Positions 12,065-20,283 of a stretch of DNA of 64,000 nucleotides are shown here, in pieces; within the stretch, counting starts at the first letter, position 1, and each line of letters starts with the position of its first letter. The notes below the pieces were generated by a model, which was not told the origin of the DNA, ran no database searches, and saw nothing but the letters and a program-made list of their open reading frames with translations. The stretch is from positions 173,011-237,010 of the forward strand of contig NZ_BLVO01000016.1 in NCBI RefSeq assembly GCF_013340285.1, in the 5' to 3' direction. This stretch comes from Desulfovibrio subterraneus (GTDB taxonomy: Bacteria > Desulfobacterota > Desulfovibrionia > Desulfovibrionales > Desulfovibrionaceae). Made by a program: the position numbers and the translations under genes.

Positions 12065-12178
12065 CAGCGCCATTACTTCAACTGTAATTTTCCACCCATC
12101 CCCATCCCTTTCCGCCATTACCAACGCATCTTCCTTGGCACCTGCGGCATGGTACTGCCCGTCAGGTGTCCAGATGGC
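12065..12178 (-). pseudogene. Duplicated 3' end of the nitrilase gene (divergent copy)
   Basis: 112 bases matching 13025-13136 with three mismatches. Read on the minus strand it encodes the last residues of the nitrilase in frame, from AIWTPDGQYHAAGAKEDAL, and ends in its own stop (MAL-stop instead of MAPLP-stop). It lacks any 5' part, so it is a fragment. It joins directly to the ybaK-end fragment at a shared GGC (12176-12178). Confidence 0.9.
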
Positions 12179-12262
12179 AGGCACGCCCAATTCCGTATTC
12201 CGCCTTACCCCGCAGATATTGGTGGAGATGACCAAAAGGGCAGTGTTGGAAGTGAAGAGATA
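12176..12262 (+). pseudogene. Duplicated 3' end of the ybaK-type gene (divergent copy)
   Basis: 87 bases matching 11341-11427 with few differences. In frame it reads GTPNSVFRLTPQILVEMTKR and ends in EVKR-stop, against EVKK-stop in the intact gene. The 5' part is absent. Together with the nitrilase-end fragment it forms a head-to-tail chimera marking an old rearrangement. Confidence 0.9.
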
Positions 12263-12265
12263 AGA

Positions 12266-12961
12266 TTATTCTATCTTGTTGCTTTTTTCTAAATTGTGTC
12301 GCGCGCAGAGTAACTGAATATTATCAGCTTTTACTGAGGTTCCCCCCTTTGAAAAGGGGACAATGTGGTCGAAATGTAGTTCGCTTGTAGCCCCACACAT
12401 CACACATTTTCCTCCATCTCTTCTCCAGACTTCGAGTTTTACAGAAGATGGAATAATACGATTGGGAGTGTCATGTTCTCGAAGGGCCGAGGCGGCTTTT
12501 GTGGCTTTGTAGTCTGATAGAGCTCTGAGTTTAAACTTATAAACAGAGCGGGTTCCATCGAACTCTTTCCATGCATCAACCAAAGAGAACAGTCCGTTGT
12601 CGGACCAAATACCAGGCTTTATTTTTTCATAAACTTGAATGCGGGCGGGCTCTGTCCTTCCTTCTTTATATGCTTCTGCAGCAGCGTAAAATTTTCCATT
12701 TTCAGTGTGGCTACCAGAAGGATTGGTTAGCATCTGATCTACACGTTTAGGGTCAGGTTCGTTTGCCCGTTTGGGTACATCATGCCCTTCATAAATAAGC
12801 TCGGTACCATCTTCGGAAATTTGATCGCGATACGGTGCATTTTTTCTGACTGACATGAGAATGACGGGGTGGTTGCTACAAACGTCAAAGTTCATGCCTT
12901 TTTGCAGGCTTAGGCCTTCATTCTGGCACATCTCAATATATGAAATGATTTCCCCTCTCAT
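12266..12961 (-). CDS. SRA-like / HNH endonuclease, candidate modification-dependent restriction enzyme
   Basis: 231 residues. The C-terminus is a clear HNH nuclease: CVMCGATSELHFDHIVPFSK, then GGTSVKADNIQLLCARHN, giving the Cys pairs and the His-Asn-His core. The N-terminal 155 residues resemble an SRA/YDG base-flipping domain: GTELIYEGHDVPK, RVDQMLTNP, a variable loop, ARIQVYEKIKPGIWSDNGLF, DAWKEF, VYKFKLRAL. Known SRA-HNH proteins cut DNA containing modified cytosine, which is the likely role by inference. ATG 12961 has GGAGAG seven bases upstream. The gene is visibly richer in A/T than its neighbours and sits next to the chimeric scar, both signs of transfer. Confidence 0.85.
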   Translation of the reverse strand: MRGEIISYIEMCQNEGLSLQKGMNFDVCSNHPVILMSVRKNAPYRDQISEDGTELIYEGHDVPKRANEPDPKRVDQMLTNPSGSHTENGKFYAAAEAYKEGRTEPARIQVYEKIKPGIWSDNGLFSLVDAWKEFDGTRSVYKFKLRALSDYKATKAASALREHDTPNRIIPSSVKLEVWRRDGGKCVMCGATSELHFDHIVPFSKGGTSVKADNIQLLCARHNLEKSNKIE

Positions 12962-13013
12962 TGTGCACTCTCCAGAAAAATGTAGTGTAATATCGAATTG
13001 ATGGGTGGATTTC

Positions 13014-13853
13014 CTAAGGCAGTGGCGCCATTACTTCAACTGTAATTTTCCACCCATCCCCATCCCTTTCCGCCACCACCAACGCATCTTCCTTGGCACC
13101 TGCGGCATGATACTGCCCGTCAGGTGTCCAGATGGCGGTGCGGCCACCGGAATTCCAGCCGCCGCTCGGCTTGTTGTGGTTGGACATGAGCACCAGCAGG
13201 CCGTGTTCCTTGGCGCGGTCAGCCAGGATGGCGGCATCGGCCGCATAGCCGTTTTCTGAAACAAGCACGCTGGCAGCGTATACGGTGGCCCCCATGCCCT
13301 TGTAGGTTGCAGCGTGGGCGGGGTTGGACAGATCCGCACAGATGGTCACACCCACCTGCTCACCGTGGCAGGGTTCCAGCACGTGCTCGGAGCCGGCAGA
13401 AAAATGTGCTTCTTCCGTGGAATGCAGATGGATCTTGGCATAGACCCCTATGCTGCCGTCGGGCCGGAAGATGAAGGAGGCGATGCGGGGCTTGCCTGCT
13501 GCGCCGTCCCTTTCCGGTGTCGCTTCATCCGCCCTCGGCGACGTATCCTCACTCGACGACGTATCCTCTCTCGACAACGTATCCTCCACGCGCAGCGGAG
13601 CACCCGCCACGATGAGCATGCCGTGCTTTTGTGCGGTATTCCTGAGCGGGGCGAGGCGTGTGTCGTCCGGCATCATGGCCAGCTCTGCGGCAAGCTCCGG
13701 CTCGTATCCCGTCAGGCCCAGTTCGGGAAAGAGCAGGTAGGTAACGCCCCGCCTGCCAGCCAGTTCCGCCATGGCGGCATGGGTGGCCACATTGGCCGGA
13801 ATGTCACCTTTGACAGAGCCTGTTTGTGCGGCGGCAATACGGAACACGCTCAT
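13014..13853 (-). CDS. Carbon-nitrogen hydrolase (nitrilase superfamily)
   Basis: Thiol hydrolase of amides or nitriles, 279 residues from ATG 13853 (AGGAGG six bases ahead; a much longer open frame upstream is not supported). The catalytic triad is present: Glu in LLFPELGLTGYE, Lys in VYAKIHLHSTEE and Cys in VGVTICADLSNP. Between the Glu and Lys regions lies an unusual acidic insert of 6-residue repeats (EDTLSR, EDTSSS, EDTSPR), encoded by 18-bp tandem repeats at 13533-13586. Substrate unknown. Its 3' end is duplicated at 12065-12178. Confidence 0.92.
   Translation of the reverse strand: MSVFRIAAAQTGSVKGDIPANVATHAAMAELAGRRGVTYLLFPELGLTGYEPELAAELAMMPDDTRLAPLRNTAQKHGMLIVAGAPLRVEDTLSREDTSSSEDTSPRADEATPERDGAAGKPRIASFIFRPDGSIGVYAKIHLHSTEEAHFSAGSEHVLEPCHGEQVGVTICADLSNPAHAATYKGMGATVYAASVLVSENGYAADAAILADRAKEHGLLVLMSNHNKPSGGWNSGGRTAIWTPDGQYHAAGAKEDALVVAERDGDGWKITVEVMAPLP
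13533..13586. repeat. 18-bp tandem repeat inside the nitrilase gene
   Basis: Three adjacent 18-base units (13533, 13551 and 13569), each ending in ACGTATCCTC, differing at a few positions and keeping the reading frame. They encode an Asp/Glu/Ser/Thr insert. Confidence 0.85.
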
Positions 13854-14298
13854 GGAGCCTCCTGAACGGGGTGGGGTGATGGATGTCGTAACCCGATGTT
13901 CTTTTGCAAGGAATCGGGGTTCAAGGAAATCTGGATACGTTTTCCCGAAGCCTTTGTCCATGCGGGACGGGGTTGGCATCACGAGCAGGGCAGGGGGCCG
14001 GAATGGCTGGCGCGGTTTCGTGGGTGACAGACCCGCGATTGATCTTTCAGGGGGCATCAGGTAATGCCTAGCCTTTCCGCAGCGTGTCGGAAACCCTTGC
14101 GCAACGCGGCGCGGCGGTGGGAAAACACGGCCAGAGCTGTTGTTTCACCAACGCATTCCGCTGCCATCCGGCAAATATGCCGCCGCACATGCCGGCACAG
14201 ATGCCGGAGGGCTGCCGATGCCTACGCACACAATCAATCCTTCGCGGATGCCCCGCCCTGAAAGAGCGGAGGGTGCCGTTCGTGATGCCGGAGAGCAT

Positions 14299-15099
14299 AT
14301 GATCAAGCGCATTGAAACAGATACCCCCGTGGATCCGGCCGCCGAAGAAACGCAGGCCTTTTTGGACAGCCTGCCGGAAATAAAGCCCGGACAGAGCTTC
14401 CGCTTTGCGTGTCATCCCCGTGTGGCCTGCTTCAATGCCTGCTGCCGCGACCTGAACATGCCGCTGGCTCCCTATGATGTGCTGCGCCTGCGGCATGAAC
14501 TGGGCATGAGCAGCGAAGATTTCATCGGCTTTCACACCAAGGTGGGCCAGTATCCCAACGGCTACCCCGTGCTGTATCTGAAGATGGACAACGGCCCCGA
14601 GCGTACCTGTCCGTTCCTTTCTCCCGCCGGTTGTTCCGTGTATCCCGGCCGCTCCGCTGCCTGCCGCACCTATCCGCTCGGCCGTGCCACCCGCGAAGAC
14701 GACAACGGCGCGCTGCTGGAACAGTATTTTCTCGTGCAGGAGCCGCACTGTCTGGGCTTCAGCGAGAACAAGGACTGGACCACAGACACATGGCTGCAGG
14801 ATCAGGAACTGATCGAATACAACCGCCTGAGCGACCGCTACATGCACCTCATGGCCAAGCAGCAGCGCACGGGCTACCCCCTTGCCCAGAAGCACGCCAC
14901 CCTGTGTACGCTGGCGTTCTATCAACTGGACCGTTTTGACGGATTCCTGCAGAGTGTAGGGGTGATGGACCGCCTCGTCATGACGGAAGAAGAAAAGCAG
15001 CGCGTGCTGGATGACGAAACCGCCCGCCTTGAATTCGCTTTCGACTGGATAGAGCTGGTGCTCTACGGCACGAACGACCGCCTCACCATCAAGGAGTAA
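14299..15099 (+). CDS. YkgJ-family cysteine-cluster protein
   Basis: 266 residues, with the Cys pattern of putative zinc- or iron-chelating YkgJ proteins: CHPRVACFNACC near residue 37-48, then CPFLSPAGCSVYPGRSAACR near 100-120 and a later PHCLGF. Role unknown for the family; metal binding is presumed. Start at ATG 14299 because GGAG lies close upstream; an in-frame ATG at 14140 would add 53 residues of low-complexity sequence. Three bases separate it from rfaE2, with the AAGGAG of rfaE2 inside this gene's last codons, so the two are coupled. Confidence 0.85.
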   Translation: MIKRIETDTPVDPAAEETQAFLDSLPEIKPGQSFRFACHPRVACFNACCRDLNMPLAPYDVLRLRHELGMSSEDFIGFHTKVGQYPNGYPVLYLKMDNGPERTCPFLSPAGCSVYPGRSAACRTYPLGRATREDDNGALLEQYFLVQEPHCLGFSENKDWTTDTWLQDQELIEYNRLSDRYMHLMAKQQRTGYPLAQKHATLCTLAFYQLDRFDGFLQSVGVMDRLVMTEEEKQRVLDDETARLEFAFDWIELVLYGTNDRLTIKE

Positions 15100-15102
15100 T
15101 CC

Positions 15103-15636
15103 ATGTCCGGCAACGGCATGACCCCTTCGCCCGAAATGAACAACGGCGTGCCCGCGCACCCTGCCGTGTTCCGCGCCGACAGCTGGAACGGGCTGCTGGA
15201 CGCGCTGGCTCCGCATCGTGGCAGACGCATCGTGTTCACCAACGGCTGTTACGATATTCTGCATCCCGGCCATGTGGACCTGCTCGCACGCGCCCGTGCG
15301 CAGGGCGATATTCTCGTTCTGGGGCTGAACAGCGATGCCTCCGTTCGCAGTCTGGGCAAAGGCGACGACAGGCCGGTGAATCCTTTTCCGGTCCGGGCCT
15401 ATGTGCTGGCCCATCTTGCCAGCGTGGATTTTGTGGCTGAGTTCGACGAGCCCACGCCCTTTGAACTGATCAAGGCCGTGCGCCCGCAGGTGCTGGTAAA
15501 GGGCGGCGACTGGTCCGTGGACAGAATTGTGGGACGTGATATTGTGGAATCGGATGGCGGCACCGTGCTGAGTCTGCCCCTGCTGGGCGGATTCTCCACC
15601 ACCGCGCTGCTGGAAAAGATTCGCGGCCGCAAGTAA
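15103..15636 (+). CDS. rfaE2: D-glycero-beta-D-manno-heptose 1-phosphate adenylyltransferase
   Basis: Adenylylates heptose 1-phosphate in the ADP-heptose pathway for LPS inner core. 177 residues, a stand-alone version of the C-terminal half of HldE. The nucleotidyltransferase signature is clear: [18 protein letters not shown] (HxGH), [14 protein letters not shown], then VLVKGGDW and the ending [14 protein letters not shown] separate rfaE1 kinase is not in the window. AAGGAG precedes ATG 15103. Slightly longer N-terminus than typical (about 25 extra residues). Confidence 0.93.
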   Translation: MSGNGMTPSPEMNNGVPAHPAVFRADSWNGLLDALAPHRGRRIVFTNGCYDILHPGHVDLLARARAQGDILVLGLNSDASVRSLGKGDDRPVNPFPVRAYVLAHLASVDFVAEFDEPTPFELIKAVRPQVLVKGGDWSVDRIVGRDIVESDGGTVLSLPLLGGFSTTALLEKIRGRK

Positions 15637-15653
15637 TAACAGTATTTGAAGAT

Positions 15654-15695
15654 GCCTCCGGCGGGGAGGGGAGGTGATCTCCCCTCCACCCCTCG
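15654..15695 (-). repeat. Solo GC-rich hairpin module of the intergenic repeat family
   Basis: GCCTCCGGCGGGGAGGGG followed by its complement, then CCACCCCT. The same layout (GCCTCCGGCGGG, G-run/C-run hairpin, CACCCT) occurs inside repeat copies C (34791-34825) and, reversed, D (26139-26198). Here it stands without the rest of the element. It may act as a terminator-like structure after rfaE2, but no T-run is seen. Confidence 0.65.
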
Positions 15696-15769
15696 ACAGC
15701 GGGTTGAACCTGCTCGTCCGGGTGTCGTATCAACTTCTTTGTATTTTATTCCCTTCAAGGAAGGATAGC

Positions 15770-16366
15770 ATGCAGTTTCCAGAACCGATGACGGAAGGTC
15801 CGCTTTCCGTTGAAACAGCCTTGGCAAACCGTCGTTCCGTGCGTGAATACGCGGAGGAACCGCTTACCCCCGATTCCCTCGGGCAGCTTCTCTGGGCCGT
15901 GTACGGCGTGAGTGAAGAAGGCCCGTGGAACCGCCGCACCGTGCCTTCGCACGCTGCCATTTACCCCATGGAAATCTATGTGGTGGCAGGCGATGTGGAA
16001 GGGCTTGAGCCGGGCGTGTATCACTACCAGCCCCTCAGCCATTCGCTGGAAGAGGTGCAGGAAGGCGATGCCCGCGCGGAAGTGGCGGAAATATGTCTGG
16101 AACAGGACTGGATGGAGTCTGCACCGGCGATGCTGGTCATCACGGCCAGCTTTGAACGTATTCAGCAGAAATTTGGCGATCGCGGCGTGGCCTATGCCTT
16201 TTTCGAGGCTGGACATATGTCACAGAACTGCTACCTGCAGTGCGAGGCGCTCGGCCTTGGCACCACCTGCGTGGGCGGTTTCAAGGAAGAAGAGCTCATG
16301 GATATGCTCGATCTGCCCCCTGATCACCACCCCATGATGGTCATGCCCGTGGGTTGGAAGGCGTAA
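15770..16366 (+). CDS. Nitroreductase-family protein (SagB/ThcOx-like)
   Basis: 198 residues of the FMN-dependent nitroreductase fold. N-terminal RRSVREYAEEPLTPDSLGQL is the FMN-binding start; PSHAAIYPMEIYVV, EAGHMSQNCYLQCEALGLGT and CVGGFKEEELMDML complete the family pattern seen in the SagB/ThcOx-like dehydrogenases. ATG 15770 has AAGGA upstream. Physiological substrate unknown; this compact group is common in strict anaerobes. Followed by a clear terminator. Confidence 0.88.
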   Translation: MQFPEPMTEGPLSVETALANRRSVREYAEEPLTPDSLGQLLWAVYGVSEEGPWNRRTVPSHAAIYPMEIYVVAGDVEGLEPGVYHYQPLSHSLEEVQEGDARAEVAEICLEQDWMESAPAMLVITASFERIQQKFGDRGVAYAFFEAGHMSQNCYLQCEALGLGTTCVGGFKEEELMDMLDLPPDHHPMMVMPVGWKA

Positions 16367-16387
16367 GCGCCGCAAGTTTGTGTTCAG

Positions 16388-16419
16388 AACCGGAAGCGCG
16401 AAGGTGCTTCCGGTTTTTT
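16388..16419 (+). terminator. Terminator after the nitroreductase gene
   Basis: AACCGGAAGC / GCTTCCGGTT stem with an 8-base loop and a TTTTT tail, 21 bases past the stop. Confidence 0.9.
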
Positions 16420-16432
16420 ATGAGATGGCAAT

Positions 16433-16467
16433 AAAAACGCCCCCGTCTGCACTGGCAGGCGGGGGCG
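16433..16467 (-). terminator. Terminator of the roo gene
   Basis: CGCCCCCG / CGGGGGCG stem; the minus strand continues with TTTTTATT. It lies about 27 bases after the roo stop. Confidence 0.88.
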
Positions 16468-16493
16468 CTTGTATTTCATTCGGATGGTGTGGC

Positions 16494-17699
16494 TTATTCG
16501 CCGCACTTTTCCTTCAGGGCCTTGGCGATTTCAACGCCCATGTTGTAGCAGTCCTGATAGGTGTCATGCTTGGGCACGTGCTTCACCTTCACGCCTTCAA
16601 CAGGCATTTCAAAGCCCATGTCGCCGATCCACTCAGTGAGCTGCTTAACGCACTCGCCGGACCAGCCGAACGAGCCGAACGCGCCGCCGATCTTGTTCTG
16701 GGGACGCAGGCCCTTCATGTAGGTGAGCATCTTTGCCACGTTGGGCAGCAGGCCGTTGTTGTGGGTGGGCGAGCCGAAGATCACTGCGCCGCAGCGGGAA
16801 AGTTCGGTCATCACGGCGCTGTGGTGGTCGGACTTCAGCCACATGATGCGGCAGGGCACGCCTTCGGATTCCAGACCGCTTGCAACGGCATAAGCCATCT
16901 TTTCGGTGGAATGCCACATGGTGTCATATACGATTACGGCACGCTTCTTCCAGCCCTGCTCGGCGAATTCGCGGTACTTGTTCAGGCACCACTGCACGTC
17001 GTCGCCGCGGAAAATGAGGCCGTGGTCGGGAGCGAGCATGTCGATGTCGAGCTTCATCTCTGCAATCAGGTCCAGCGTCTTGATGACGATGGGCGAGAAG
17101 GGCAGCACGATGTTGTGGTAGTATTCGGTCATGGCGTGCTCAAGCACGGCGCGGTCCACTTCGTCGGCATAGCGTTCGGTGGAGGCGATGTTCTGGCCGA
17201 AGGCATCGTTGCAGATGAGCAGCTTGTCCTGCGGAATGTAGGAGACCATGGAATCCGGCCAGTGCAGCATGCGGGTTTCCACAAAGTGGATGTCGCGGGA
17301 GCCGATGTTGATGGAATCACCGGTCTTCACCACTTCCACGGGCCAGCCTTCGATATCGAAGTGGGCTTCCATGGAACGCTTGCCCATGGGCGAGCAGTAA
17401 ATCTTTTCGGGCTTGCACAGCTTGATGAGCTCGGGCAGGCAGCCTGCATGGTCAGGTTCAAGGTGGTTGCAGACGATGTAGTCAATCTTCTCGGGCTCGA
17501 CCACCTGAGACAGGCGGCACAGCAGGGTGGAAAGGAAGCCTTCTTTCACGTTGTCGAAAAGAACGGTCTTTTCGTCCTTGACCACATAGGCGTTGTAGGT
17601 GGTTCCCTGGGGGGAAAGGGAGTAGCCGTGGAAGTCGCGGCTGACGTAGTCTACGGCTCCCACCCAGAAAATATTTTTTTTGATTTCTACGGGTTTCAT
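16494..17699 (-). CDS. roo: Rubredoxin:oxygen oxidoreductase (A-type flavodiiron protein)
   Basis: Reduces O2 to water (and NO in some members) with electrons from rubredoxin, protecting the anaerobe. 401 residues, the normal length. The N-terminal metallo-beta-lactamase domain carries the diiron ligands: HLEPDHAG near residue 79-86, the His before WPDS near 147, the Asp in ICNDAFGQ near 165 and APDHGLIF near 226. The C-terminal flavodoxin domain starts near 255 with VIVYDTMWHSTEKMA, then SPTHNNGLLP and GGAFGSFGWSGE for FMN. Stands alone with its own terminator; no rubredoxin gene is adjacent. Confidence 0.96.
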   Translation of the reverse strand: MKPVEIKKNIFWVGAVDYVSRDFHGYSLSPQGTTYNAYVVKDEKTVLFDNVKEGFLSTLLCRLSQVVEPEKIDYIVCNHLEPDHAGCLPELIKLCKPEKIYCSPMGKRSMEAHFDIEGWPVEVVKTGDSINIGSRDIHFVETRMLHWPDSMVSYIPQDKLLICNDAFGQNIASTERYADEVDRAVLEHAMTEYYHNIVLPFSPIVIKTLDLIAEMKLDIDMLAPDHGLIFRGDDVQWCLNKYREFAEQGWKKRAVIVYDTMWHSTEKMAYAVASGLESEGVPCRIMWLKSDHHSAVMTELSRCGAVIFGSPTHNNGLLPNVAKMLTYMKGLRPQNKIGGAFGSFGWSGECVKQLTEWIGDMGFEMPVEGVKVKHVPKHDTYQDCYNMGVEIAKALKEKCGE

Positions 17700-17973
17700 G
17701 AACTATCCTCGTATCGCTGGAGTTTGATGCAGAGGGAATGTGTGGGTATCCCTGTCTGCTGCGCGGTAATAATTATTTCTTTGAACTGAGTGATCAGACA
17801 TAAGAAAAAAAAGCATTATGGGCAAGCCGCGACTCTTCTGATTTCATTCCGTATTCGTACGGAGCTGGCATCCTGCCGGTGTCTGTGGCAGAATCGCAAG
17901 TGTTGGCGGGAAGATGCGGCGATGCAGCTCCTGCTGCTATTTATTGTACCGGAATGACAAGGTGGTTCAACCG

Positions 17974-19224
17974 ATGAATATATGCCTGATTCTTGTGTTG
18001 GTGTTCCTGTTGCTGGCGTGGGGGCTTGAGGCGGTTGCCTCGCTGCTTACCCTGCGCAAGCTGAACTCTCCGGCTGCCGCGTTGCCTGCGGAATTCAAGG
18101 GGGTGGCCGATGAAGAAGCCTATGCACGGTCGCAGGCATATACCCGCGCCAATGTCCGCTTTGACATGATAACGGAAACAGCGGGTGCCGTGGTGCTTGT
18201 CGCAGCCATTCTTGCCGGCGCCTTCAACTGGCTGGATGTTGCAGCCATGCGTGTTACGGAGCATCCCATACTGCAGGGGCTGGTGTTCTTCGGCCTGCTC
18301 GGGCTGGTCAATTCCCTTGTTTCCATGCCTGCAGCGGTATACCGGACCTTTGTGCTTGAAGAGCGCTTCGGTTTCAACCGCACCACACCCGCCCTGTTCA
18401 TCCGTGACAGGATAAAGGGTGCCGTGCTTGCCGTGTGCATTGGCGCGCCGCTGCTGGCCGGAGTTCTGTGGTTCTTCGGCGCGCTGGGCAGCTGGGCATG
18501 GCTCACTGCCTGGGTGTTTACCGTGGCTGTTATGCTGGTGGTGCAGTATGTGGCCCCCGTGCTCATTCTGCCGCTGTTCAACAAGTTCACTCCGCTGCCG
18601 GAGGGTTCGCTGCGCAGCGCCATTGAAGAATATGTGCGTTCGGCGGGCTTTGCCGTATCCGGCCTGTTTGTGATGGACGGTTCCAAGCGCTCCGGCAAGG
18701 GCAATGCCTTTTTCACGGGCTTTGGCAAAAAGAAGCGCATTGCTCTGTTCGACACGCTTGTGGATTCCATGACGGAAGAAGAGATCGTGGGCGTGGTGGC
18801 ACACGAGGTGGGGCATTGCAAGCTGCGCCATGTGCACCGCATGATGGTGGCGGGCATACTCCGTACCGGCGTGACCTTTCTGCTGCTTTCCTTCGTGCTT
18901 GGCTACGGCCCCATGTTCGATGCCTTCGGCATGGACAGAATGAGCACGCATGCGGGCATTGTGTTCTTCGGTTTTCTGTATACGCCCGTCTCTCTGCTGA
19001 TGGGGCTGTGGGCCAACGTACGTTCGCGGGCCTATGAATTTGAGGCGGACGCCTTTGCCGCGCAGACCACGAAAAAGGCGGAAGCTCTGGCCTCCGCCCT
19101 GAAGCGTCTTTCCGTATCCAATCTTTCCAATCTCACGCCGCATCCGTTTGCGGTGTTTCTGCACTATTCACACCCGCCGGTTGTGGAGCGCATCAGAAGG
19201 CTGAAAGAACTGGCAGCCAGTTGA
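17974..19224 (+). CDS. M48 zinc metalloprotease, Ste24/CAAX-protease type
   Basis: Polytopic membrane protease of 416 residues. The zinc site HEVGHCKLRH is near residue 275, and the third ligand is in YEFEADAFA near 352. Hydrophobic segments lie at the N-terminus (MNICLILVLVFLLLAWGL), around 65-90, 95-115, 150-195 and 300-345, matching Ste24-type topology. The loop SGKGNAFFTGFGKKKRI is typical. In bacteria such proteases act on membrane proteins; CAAX processing is not implied. ATG 17974 follows AAGGTGG. The stop codon lies in a 14-bp tandem repeat. Confidence 0.93.
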   Translation: MNICLILVLVFLLLAWGLEAVASLLTLRKLNSPAAALPAEFKGVADEEAYARSQAYTRANVRFDMITETAGAVVLVAAILAGAFNWLDVAAMRVTEHPILQGLVFFGLLGLVNSLVSMPAAVYRTFVLEERFGFNRTTPALFIRDRIKGAVLAVCIGAPLLAGVLWFFGALGSWAWLTAWVFTVAVMLVVQYVAPVLILPLFNKFTPLPEGSLRSAIEEYVRSAGFAVSGLFVMDGSKRSGKGNAFFTGFGKKKRIALFDTLVDSMTEEEIVGVVAHEVGHCKLRHVHRMMVAGILRTGVTFLLLSFVLGYGPMFDAFGMDRMSTHAGIVFFGFLYTPVSLLMGLWANVRSRAYEFEADAFAAQTTKKAEALASALKRLSVSNLSNLTPHPFAVFLHYSHPPVVERIRRLKELAAS

Positions 19225-19273
19225 TTTTCGCCAGTTGATTTACGCCGGGTGATTTACGTCGGTCGATTTCAGA
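19218..19273. repeat. 14-bp tandem repeat, four units, between two convergent genes
   Basis: Units at 19218, 19232, 19246 and 19260, each of form CxGTTGATTTxCGC with increasing divergence. The first holds the stop of the Ste24-like gene; the last overlaps the stop of the CheY-like gene on the other strand. The spacer between the genes is almost entirely this repeat. Confidence 0.85.
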
Positions 19274-19652
19274 CGAAATGCGGCACAGAGAGTGCCTTCC
19301 TGATGTTCTCGCTCAGGTCATCGGGGTCAATGGGCTTGGCAAGAAAGCGGCTTGCGCCGTTTTTGAGCAGTTCCGAGATGTCCTTCACGCCCACCACCCC
19401 GGACATGATGATTATGGGAAAACCGGAAAACTGCTCCATTTTACGCAGTCTGGCGATGAGCTCAATGCCGTCCATACCGGGCATGCGCACGTCCGTGATG
19501 AGCAGGTCAGCGCCTTCGGGGTTGTTGCTGAGCGCCTCGAAGACAGAAATGCCGTCTTCAAAAGACGTGACAGCATAGCCGAATGATTTCACCTGCTCAG
19601 ATATAAGTGTGCGCGTGACAATATCGTCTTCAGCGATGAATATTCTCTTCAT
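19269..19652 (-). CDS. CheY-like single-domain response regulator
   Basis: 127 residues, only a receiver domain. Acidic pocket AEDD near residue 7-10, phospho-acceptor Asp in LLITDVRMPGMDG near 54, Ser in IIMSG and conserved Lys in FLAKPID near 105. No output domain, so it acts by protein contact. GGGAG precedes ATG 19652. No kinase lies next to it; the orphan kinases in this window (such as 1-3624) are possible partners but this is a guess. The gene ends inside the 14-bp repeat. Confidence 0.93.
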   Translation of the reverse strand: MKRIFIAEDDIVTRTLISEQVKSFGYAVTSFEDGISVFEALSNNPEGADLLITDVRMPGMDGIELIARLRKMEQFSGFPIIIMSGVVGVKDISELLKNGASRFLAKPIDPDDLSENIRKALSVPHFV

Positions 19653-19833
19653 TATCTTCTCCCGCGTAAGAATAAGCGAATTCGAGCGATGTATTCCATA
19701 TATAACACGTCTGCAGTGTGCAGCTAATTATAACTTGCTGATCGCCTGATATGTTTTGCTGTTTTTTCAGTGGGGCATTGCTGCGCGGGCGTGTGGCTGG
19801 CGGTTCGGGCAAACGCAGCAGGGTGCACGTTCG

Positions 19834-20250
19834 CTACAGGCGTTTCAGTCTGAAAGGCGGGGGAGACGTCGTCGTATTGGCTTCATTTACGATGTGGACG
19901 ACGCTCTGCAGCCAGTGCAGGGCCGGAACAAGGTCAATGCCGATGGCCGCATCGGCACTCGTCGTGCGCATTTGCAGCAGGTGACATGCCCTGTTGAAGA
20001 GTCGTGCCGCGCCGGTGTTGTTGCCGCGCTCTGCGTGGTGCATTGCGGCTGCCATCTGTATCAGAGCCTTGTACACGTCCCTGTGCTGTTCGGTTTCCGC
20101 CATCCACAGGGCTTCAAATGCTTCATGGCAGGCAAACCACGCGCCTTGGTTCCACAGGCGTATTCCTTCATCCGTCAGCAAATGCCTTTCCGCCTCCGAA
20201 AGTGGGGCGGAAAGGTGTGCATGTTTTGCTGTGCGGCCTGCGGCAGTCAT
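19834..20250 (-). CDS. DUF309 protein
   Basis: 138 residues. The core EGIRLWNQGAWFACHEAFEA followed by LWMAE and LIQMAAAMHHAERGN is the DUF309 signature, a small all-helical family of unknown function. GGGAG precedes ATG 20250. It lies 33 bases after the TatD-type gene on the same strand and is probably co-transcribed with it. The C-terminal tail after about residue 120 is Ser/Pro-rich and not conserved in outline. Confidence 0.88.
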   Translation of the reverse strand: MTAAGRTAKHAHLSAPLSEAERHLLTDEGIRLWNQGAWFACHEAFEALWMAETEQHRDVYKALIQMAAAMHHAERGNNTGAARLFNRACHLLQMRTTSADAAIGIDLVPALHWLQSVVHIVNEANTTTSPPPFRLKRL

Positions 20251-20283
20251 GGGTGCTCCCTGCGTGCGGGGACGACGGGCTGG

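Noticed and set aside
12056..12292. 78-codon open frame on the plus strand
   Set aside because: It reads the nitrilase-end fragment antisense and crosses the chimeric junction; not a gene.
14068..15414. 448-codon open frame antisense to the YkgJ-type gene and rfaE2
   Set aside because: Spans two genes with clear families and has no support of its own.
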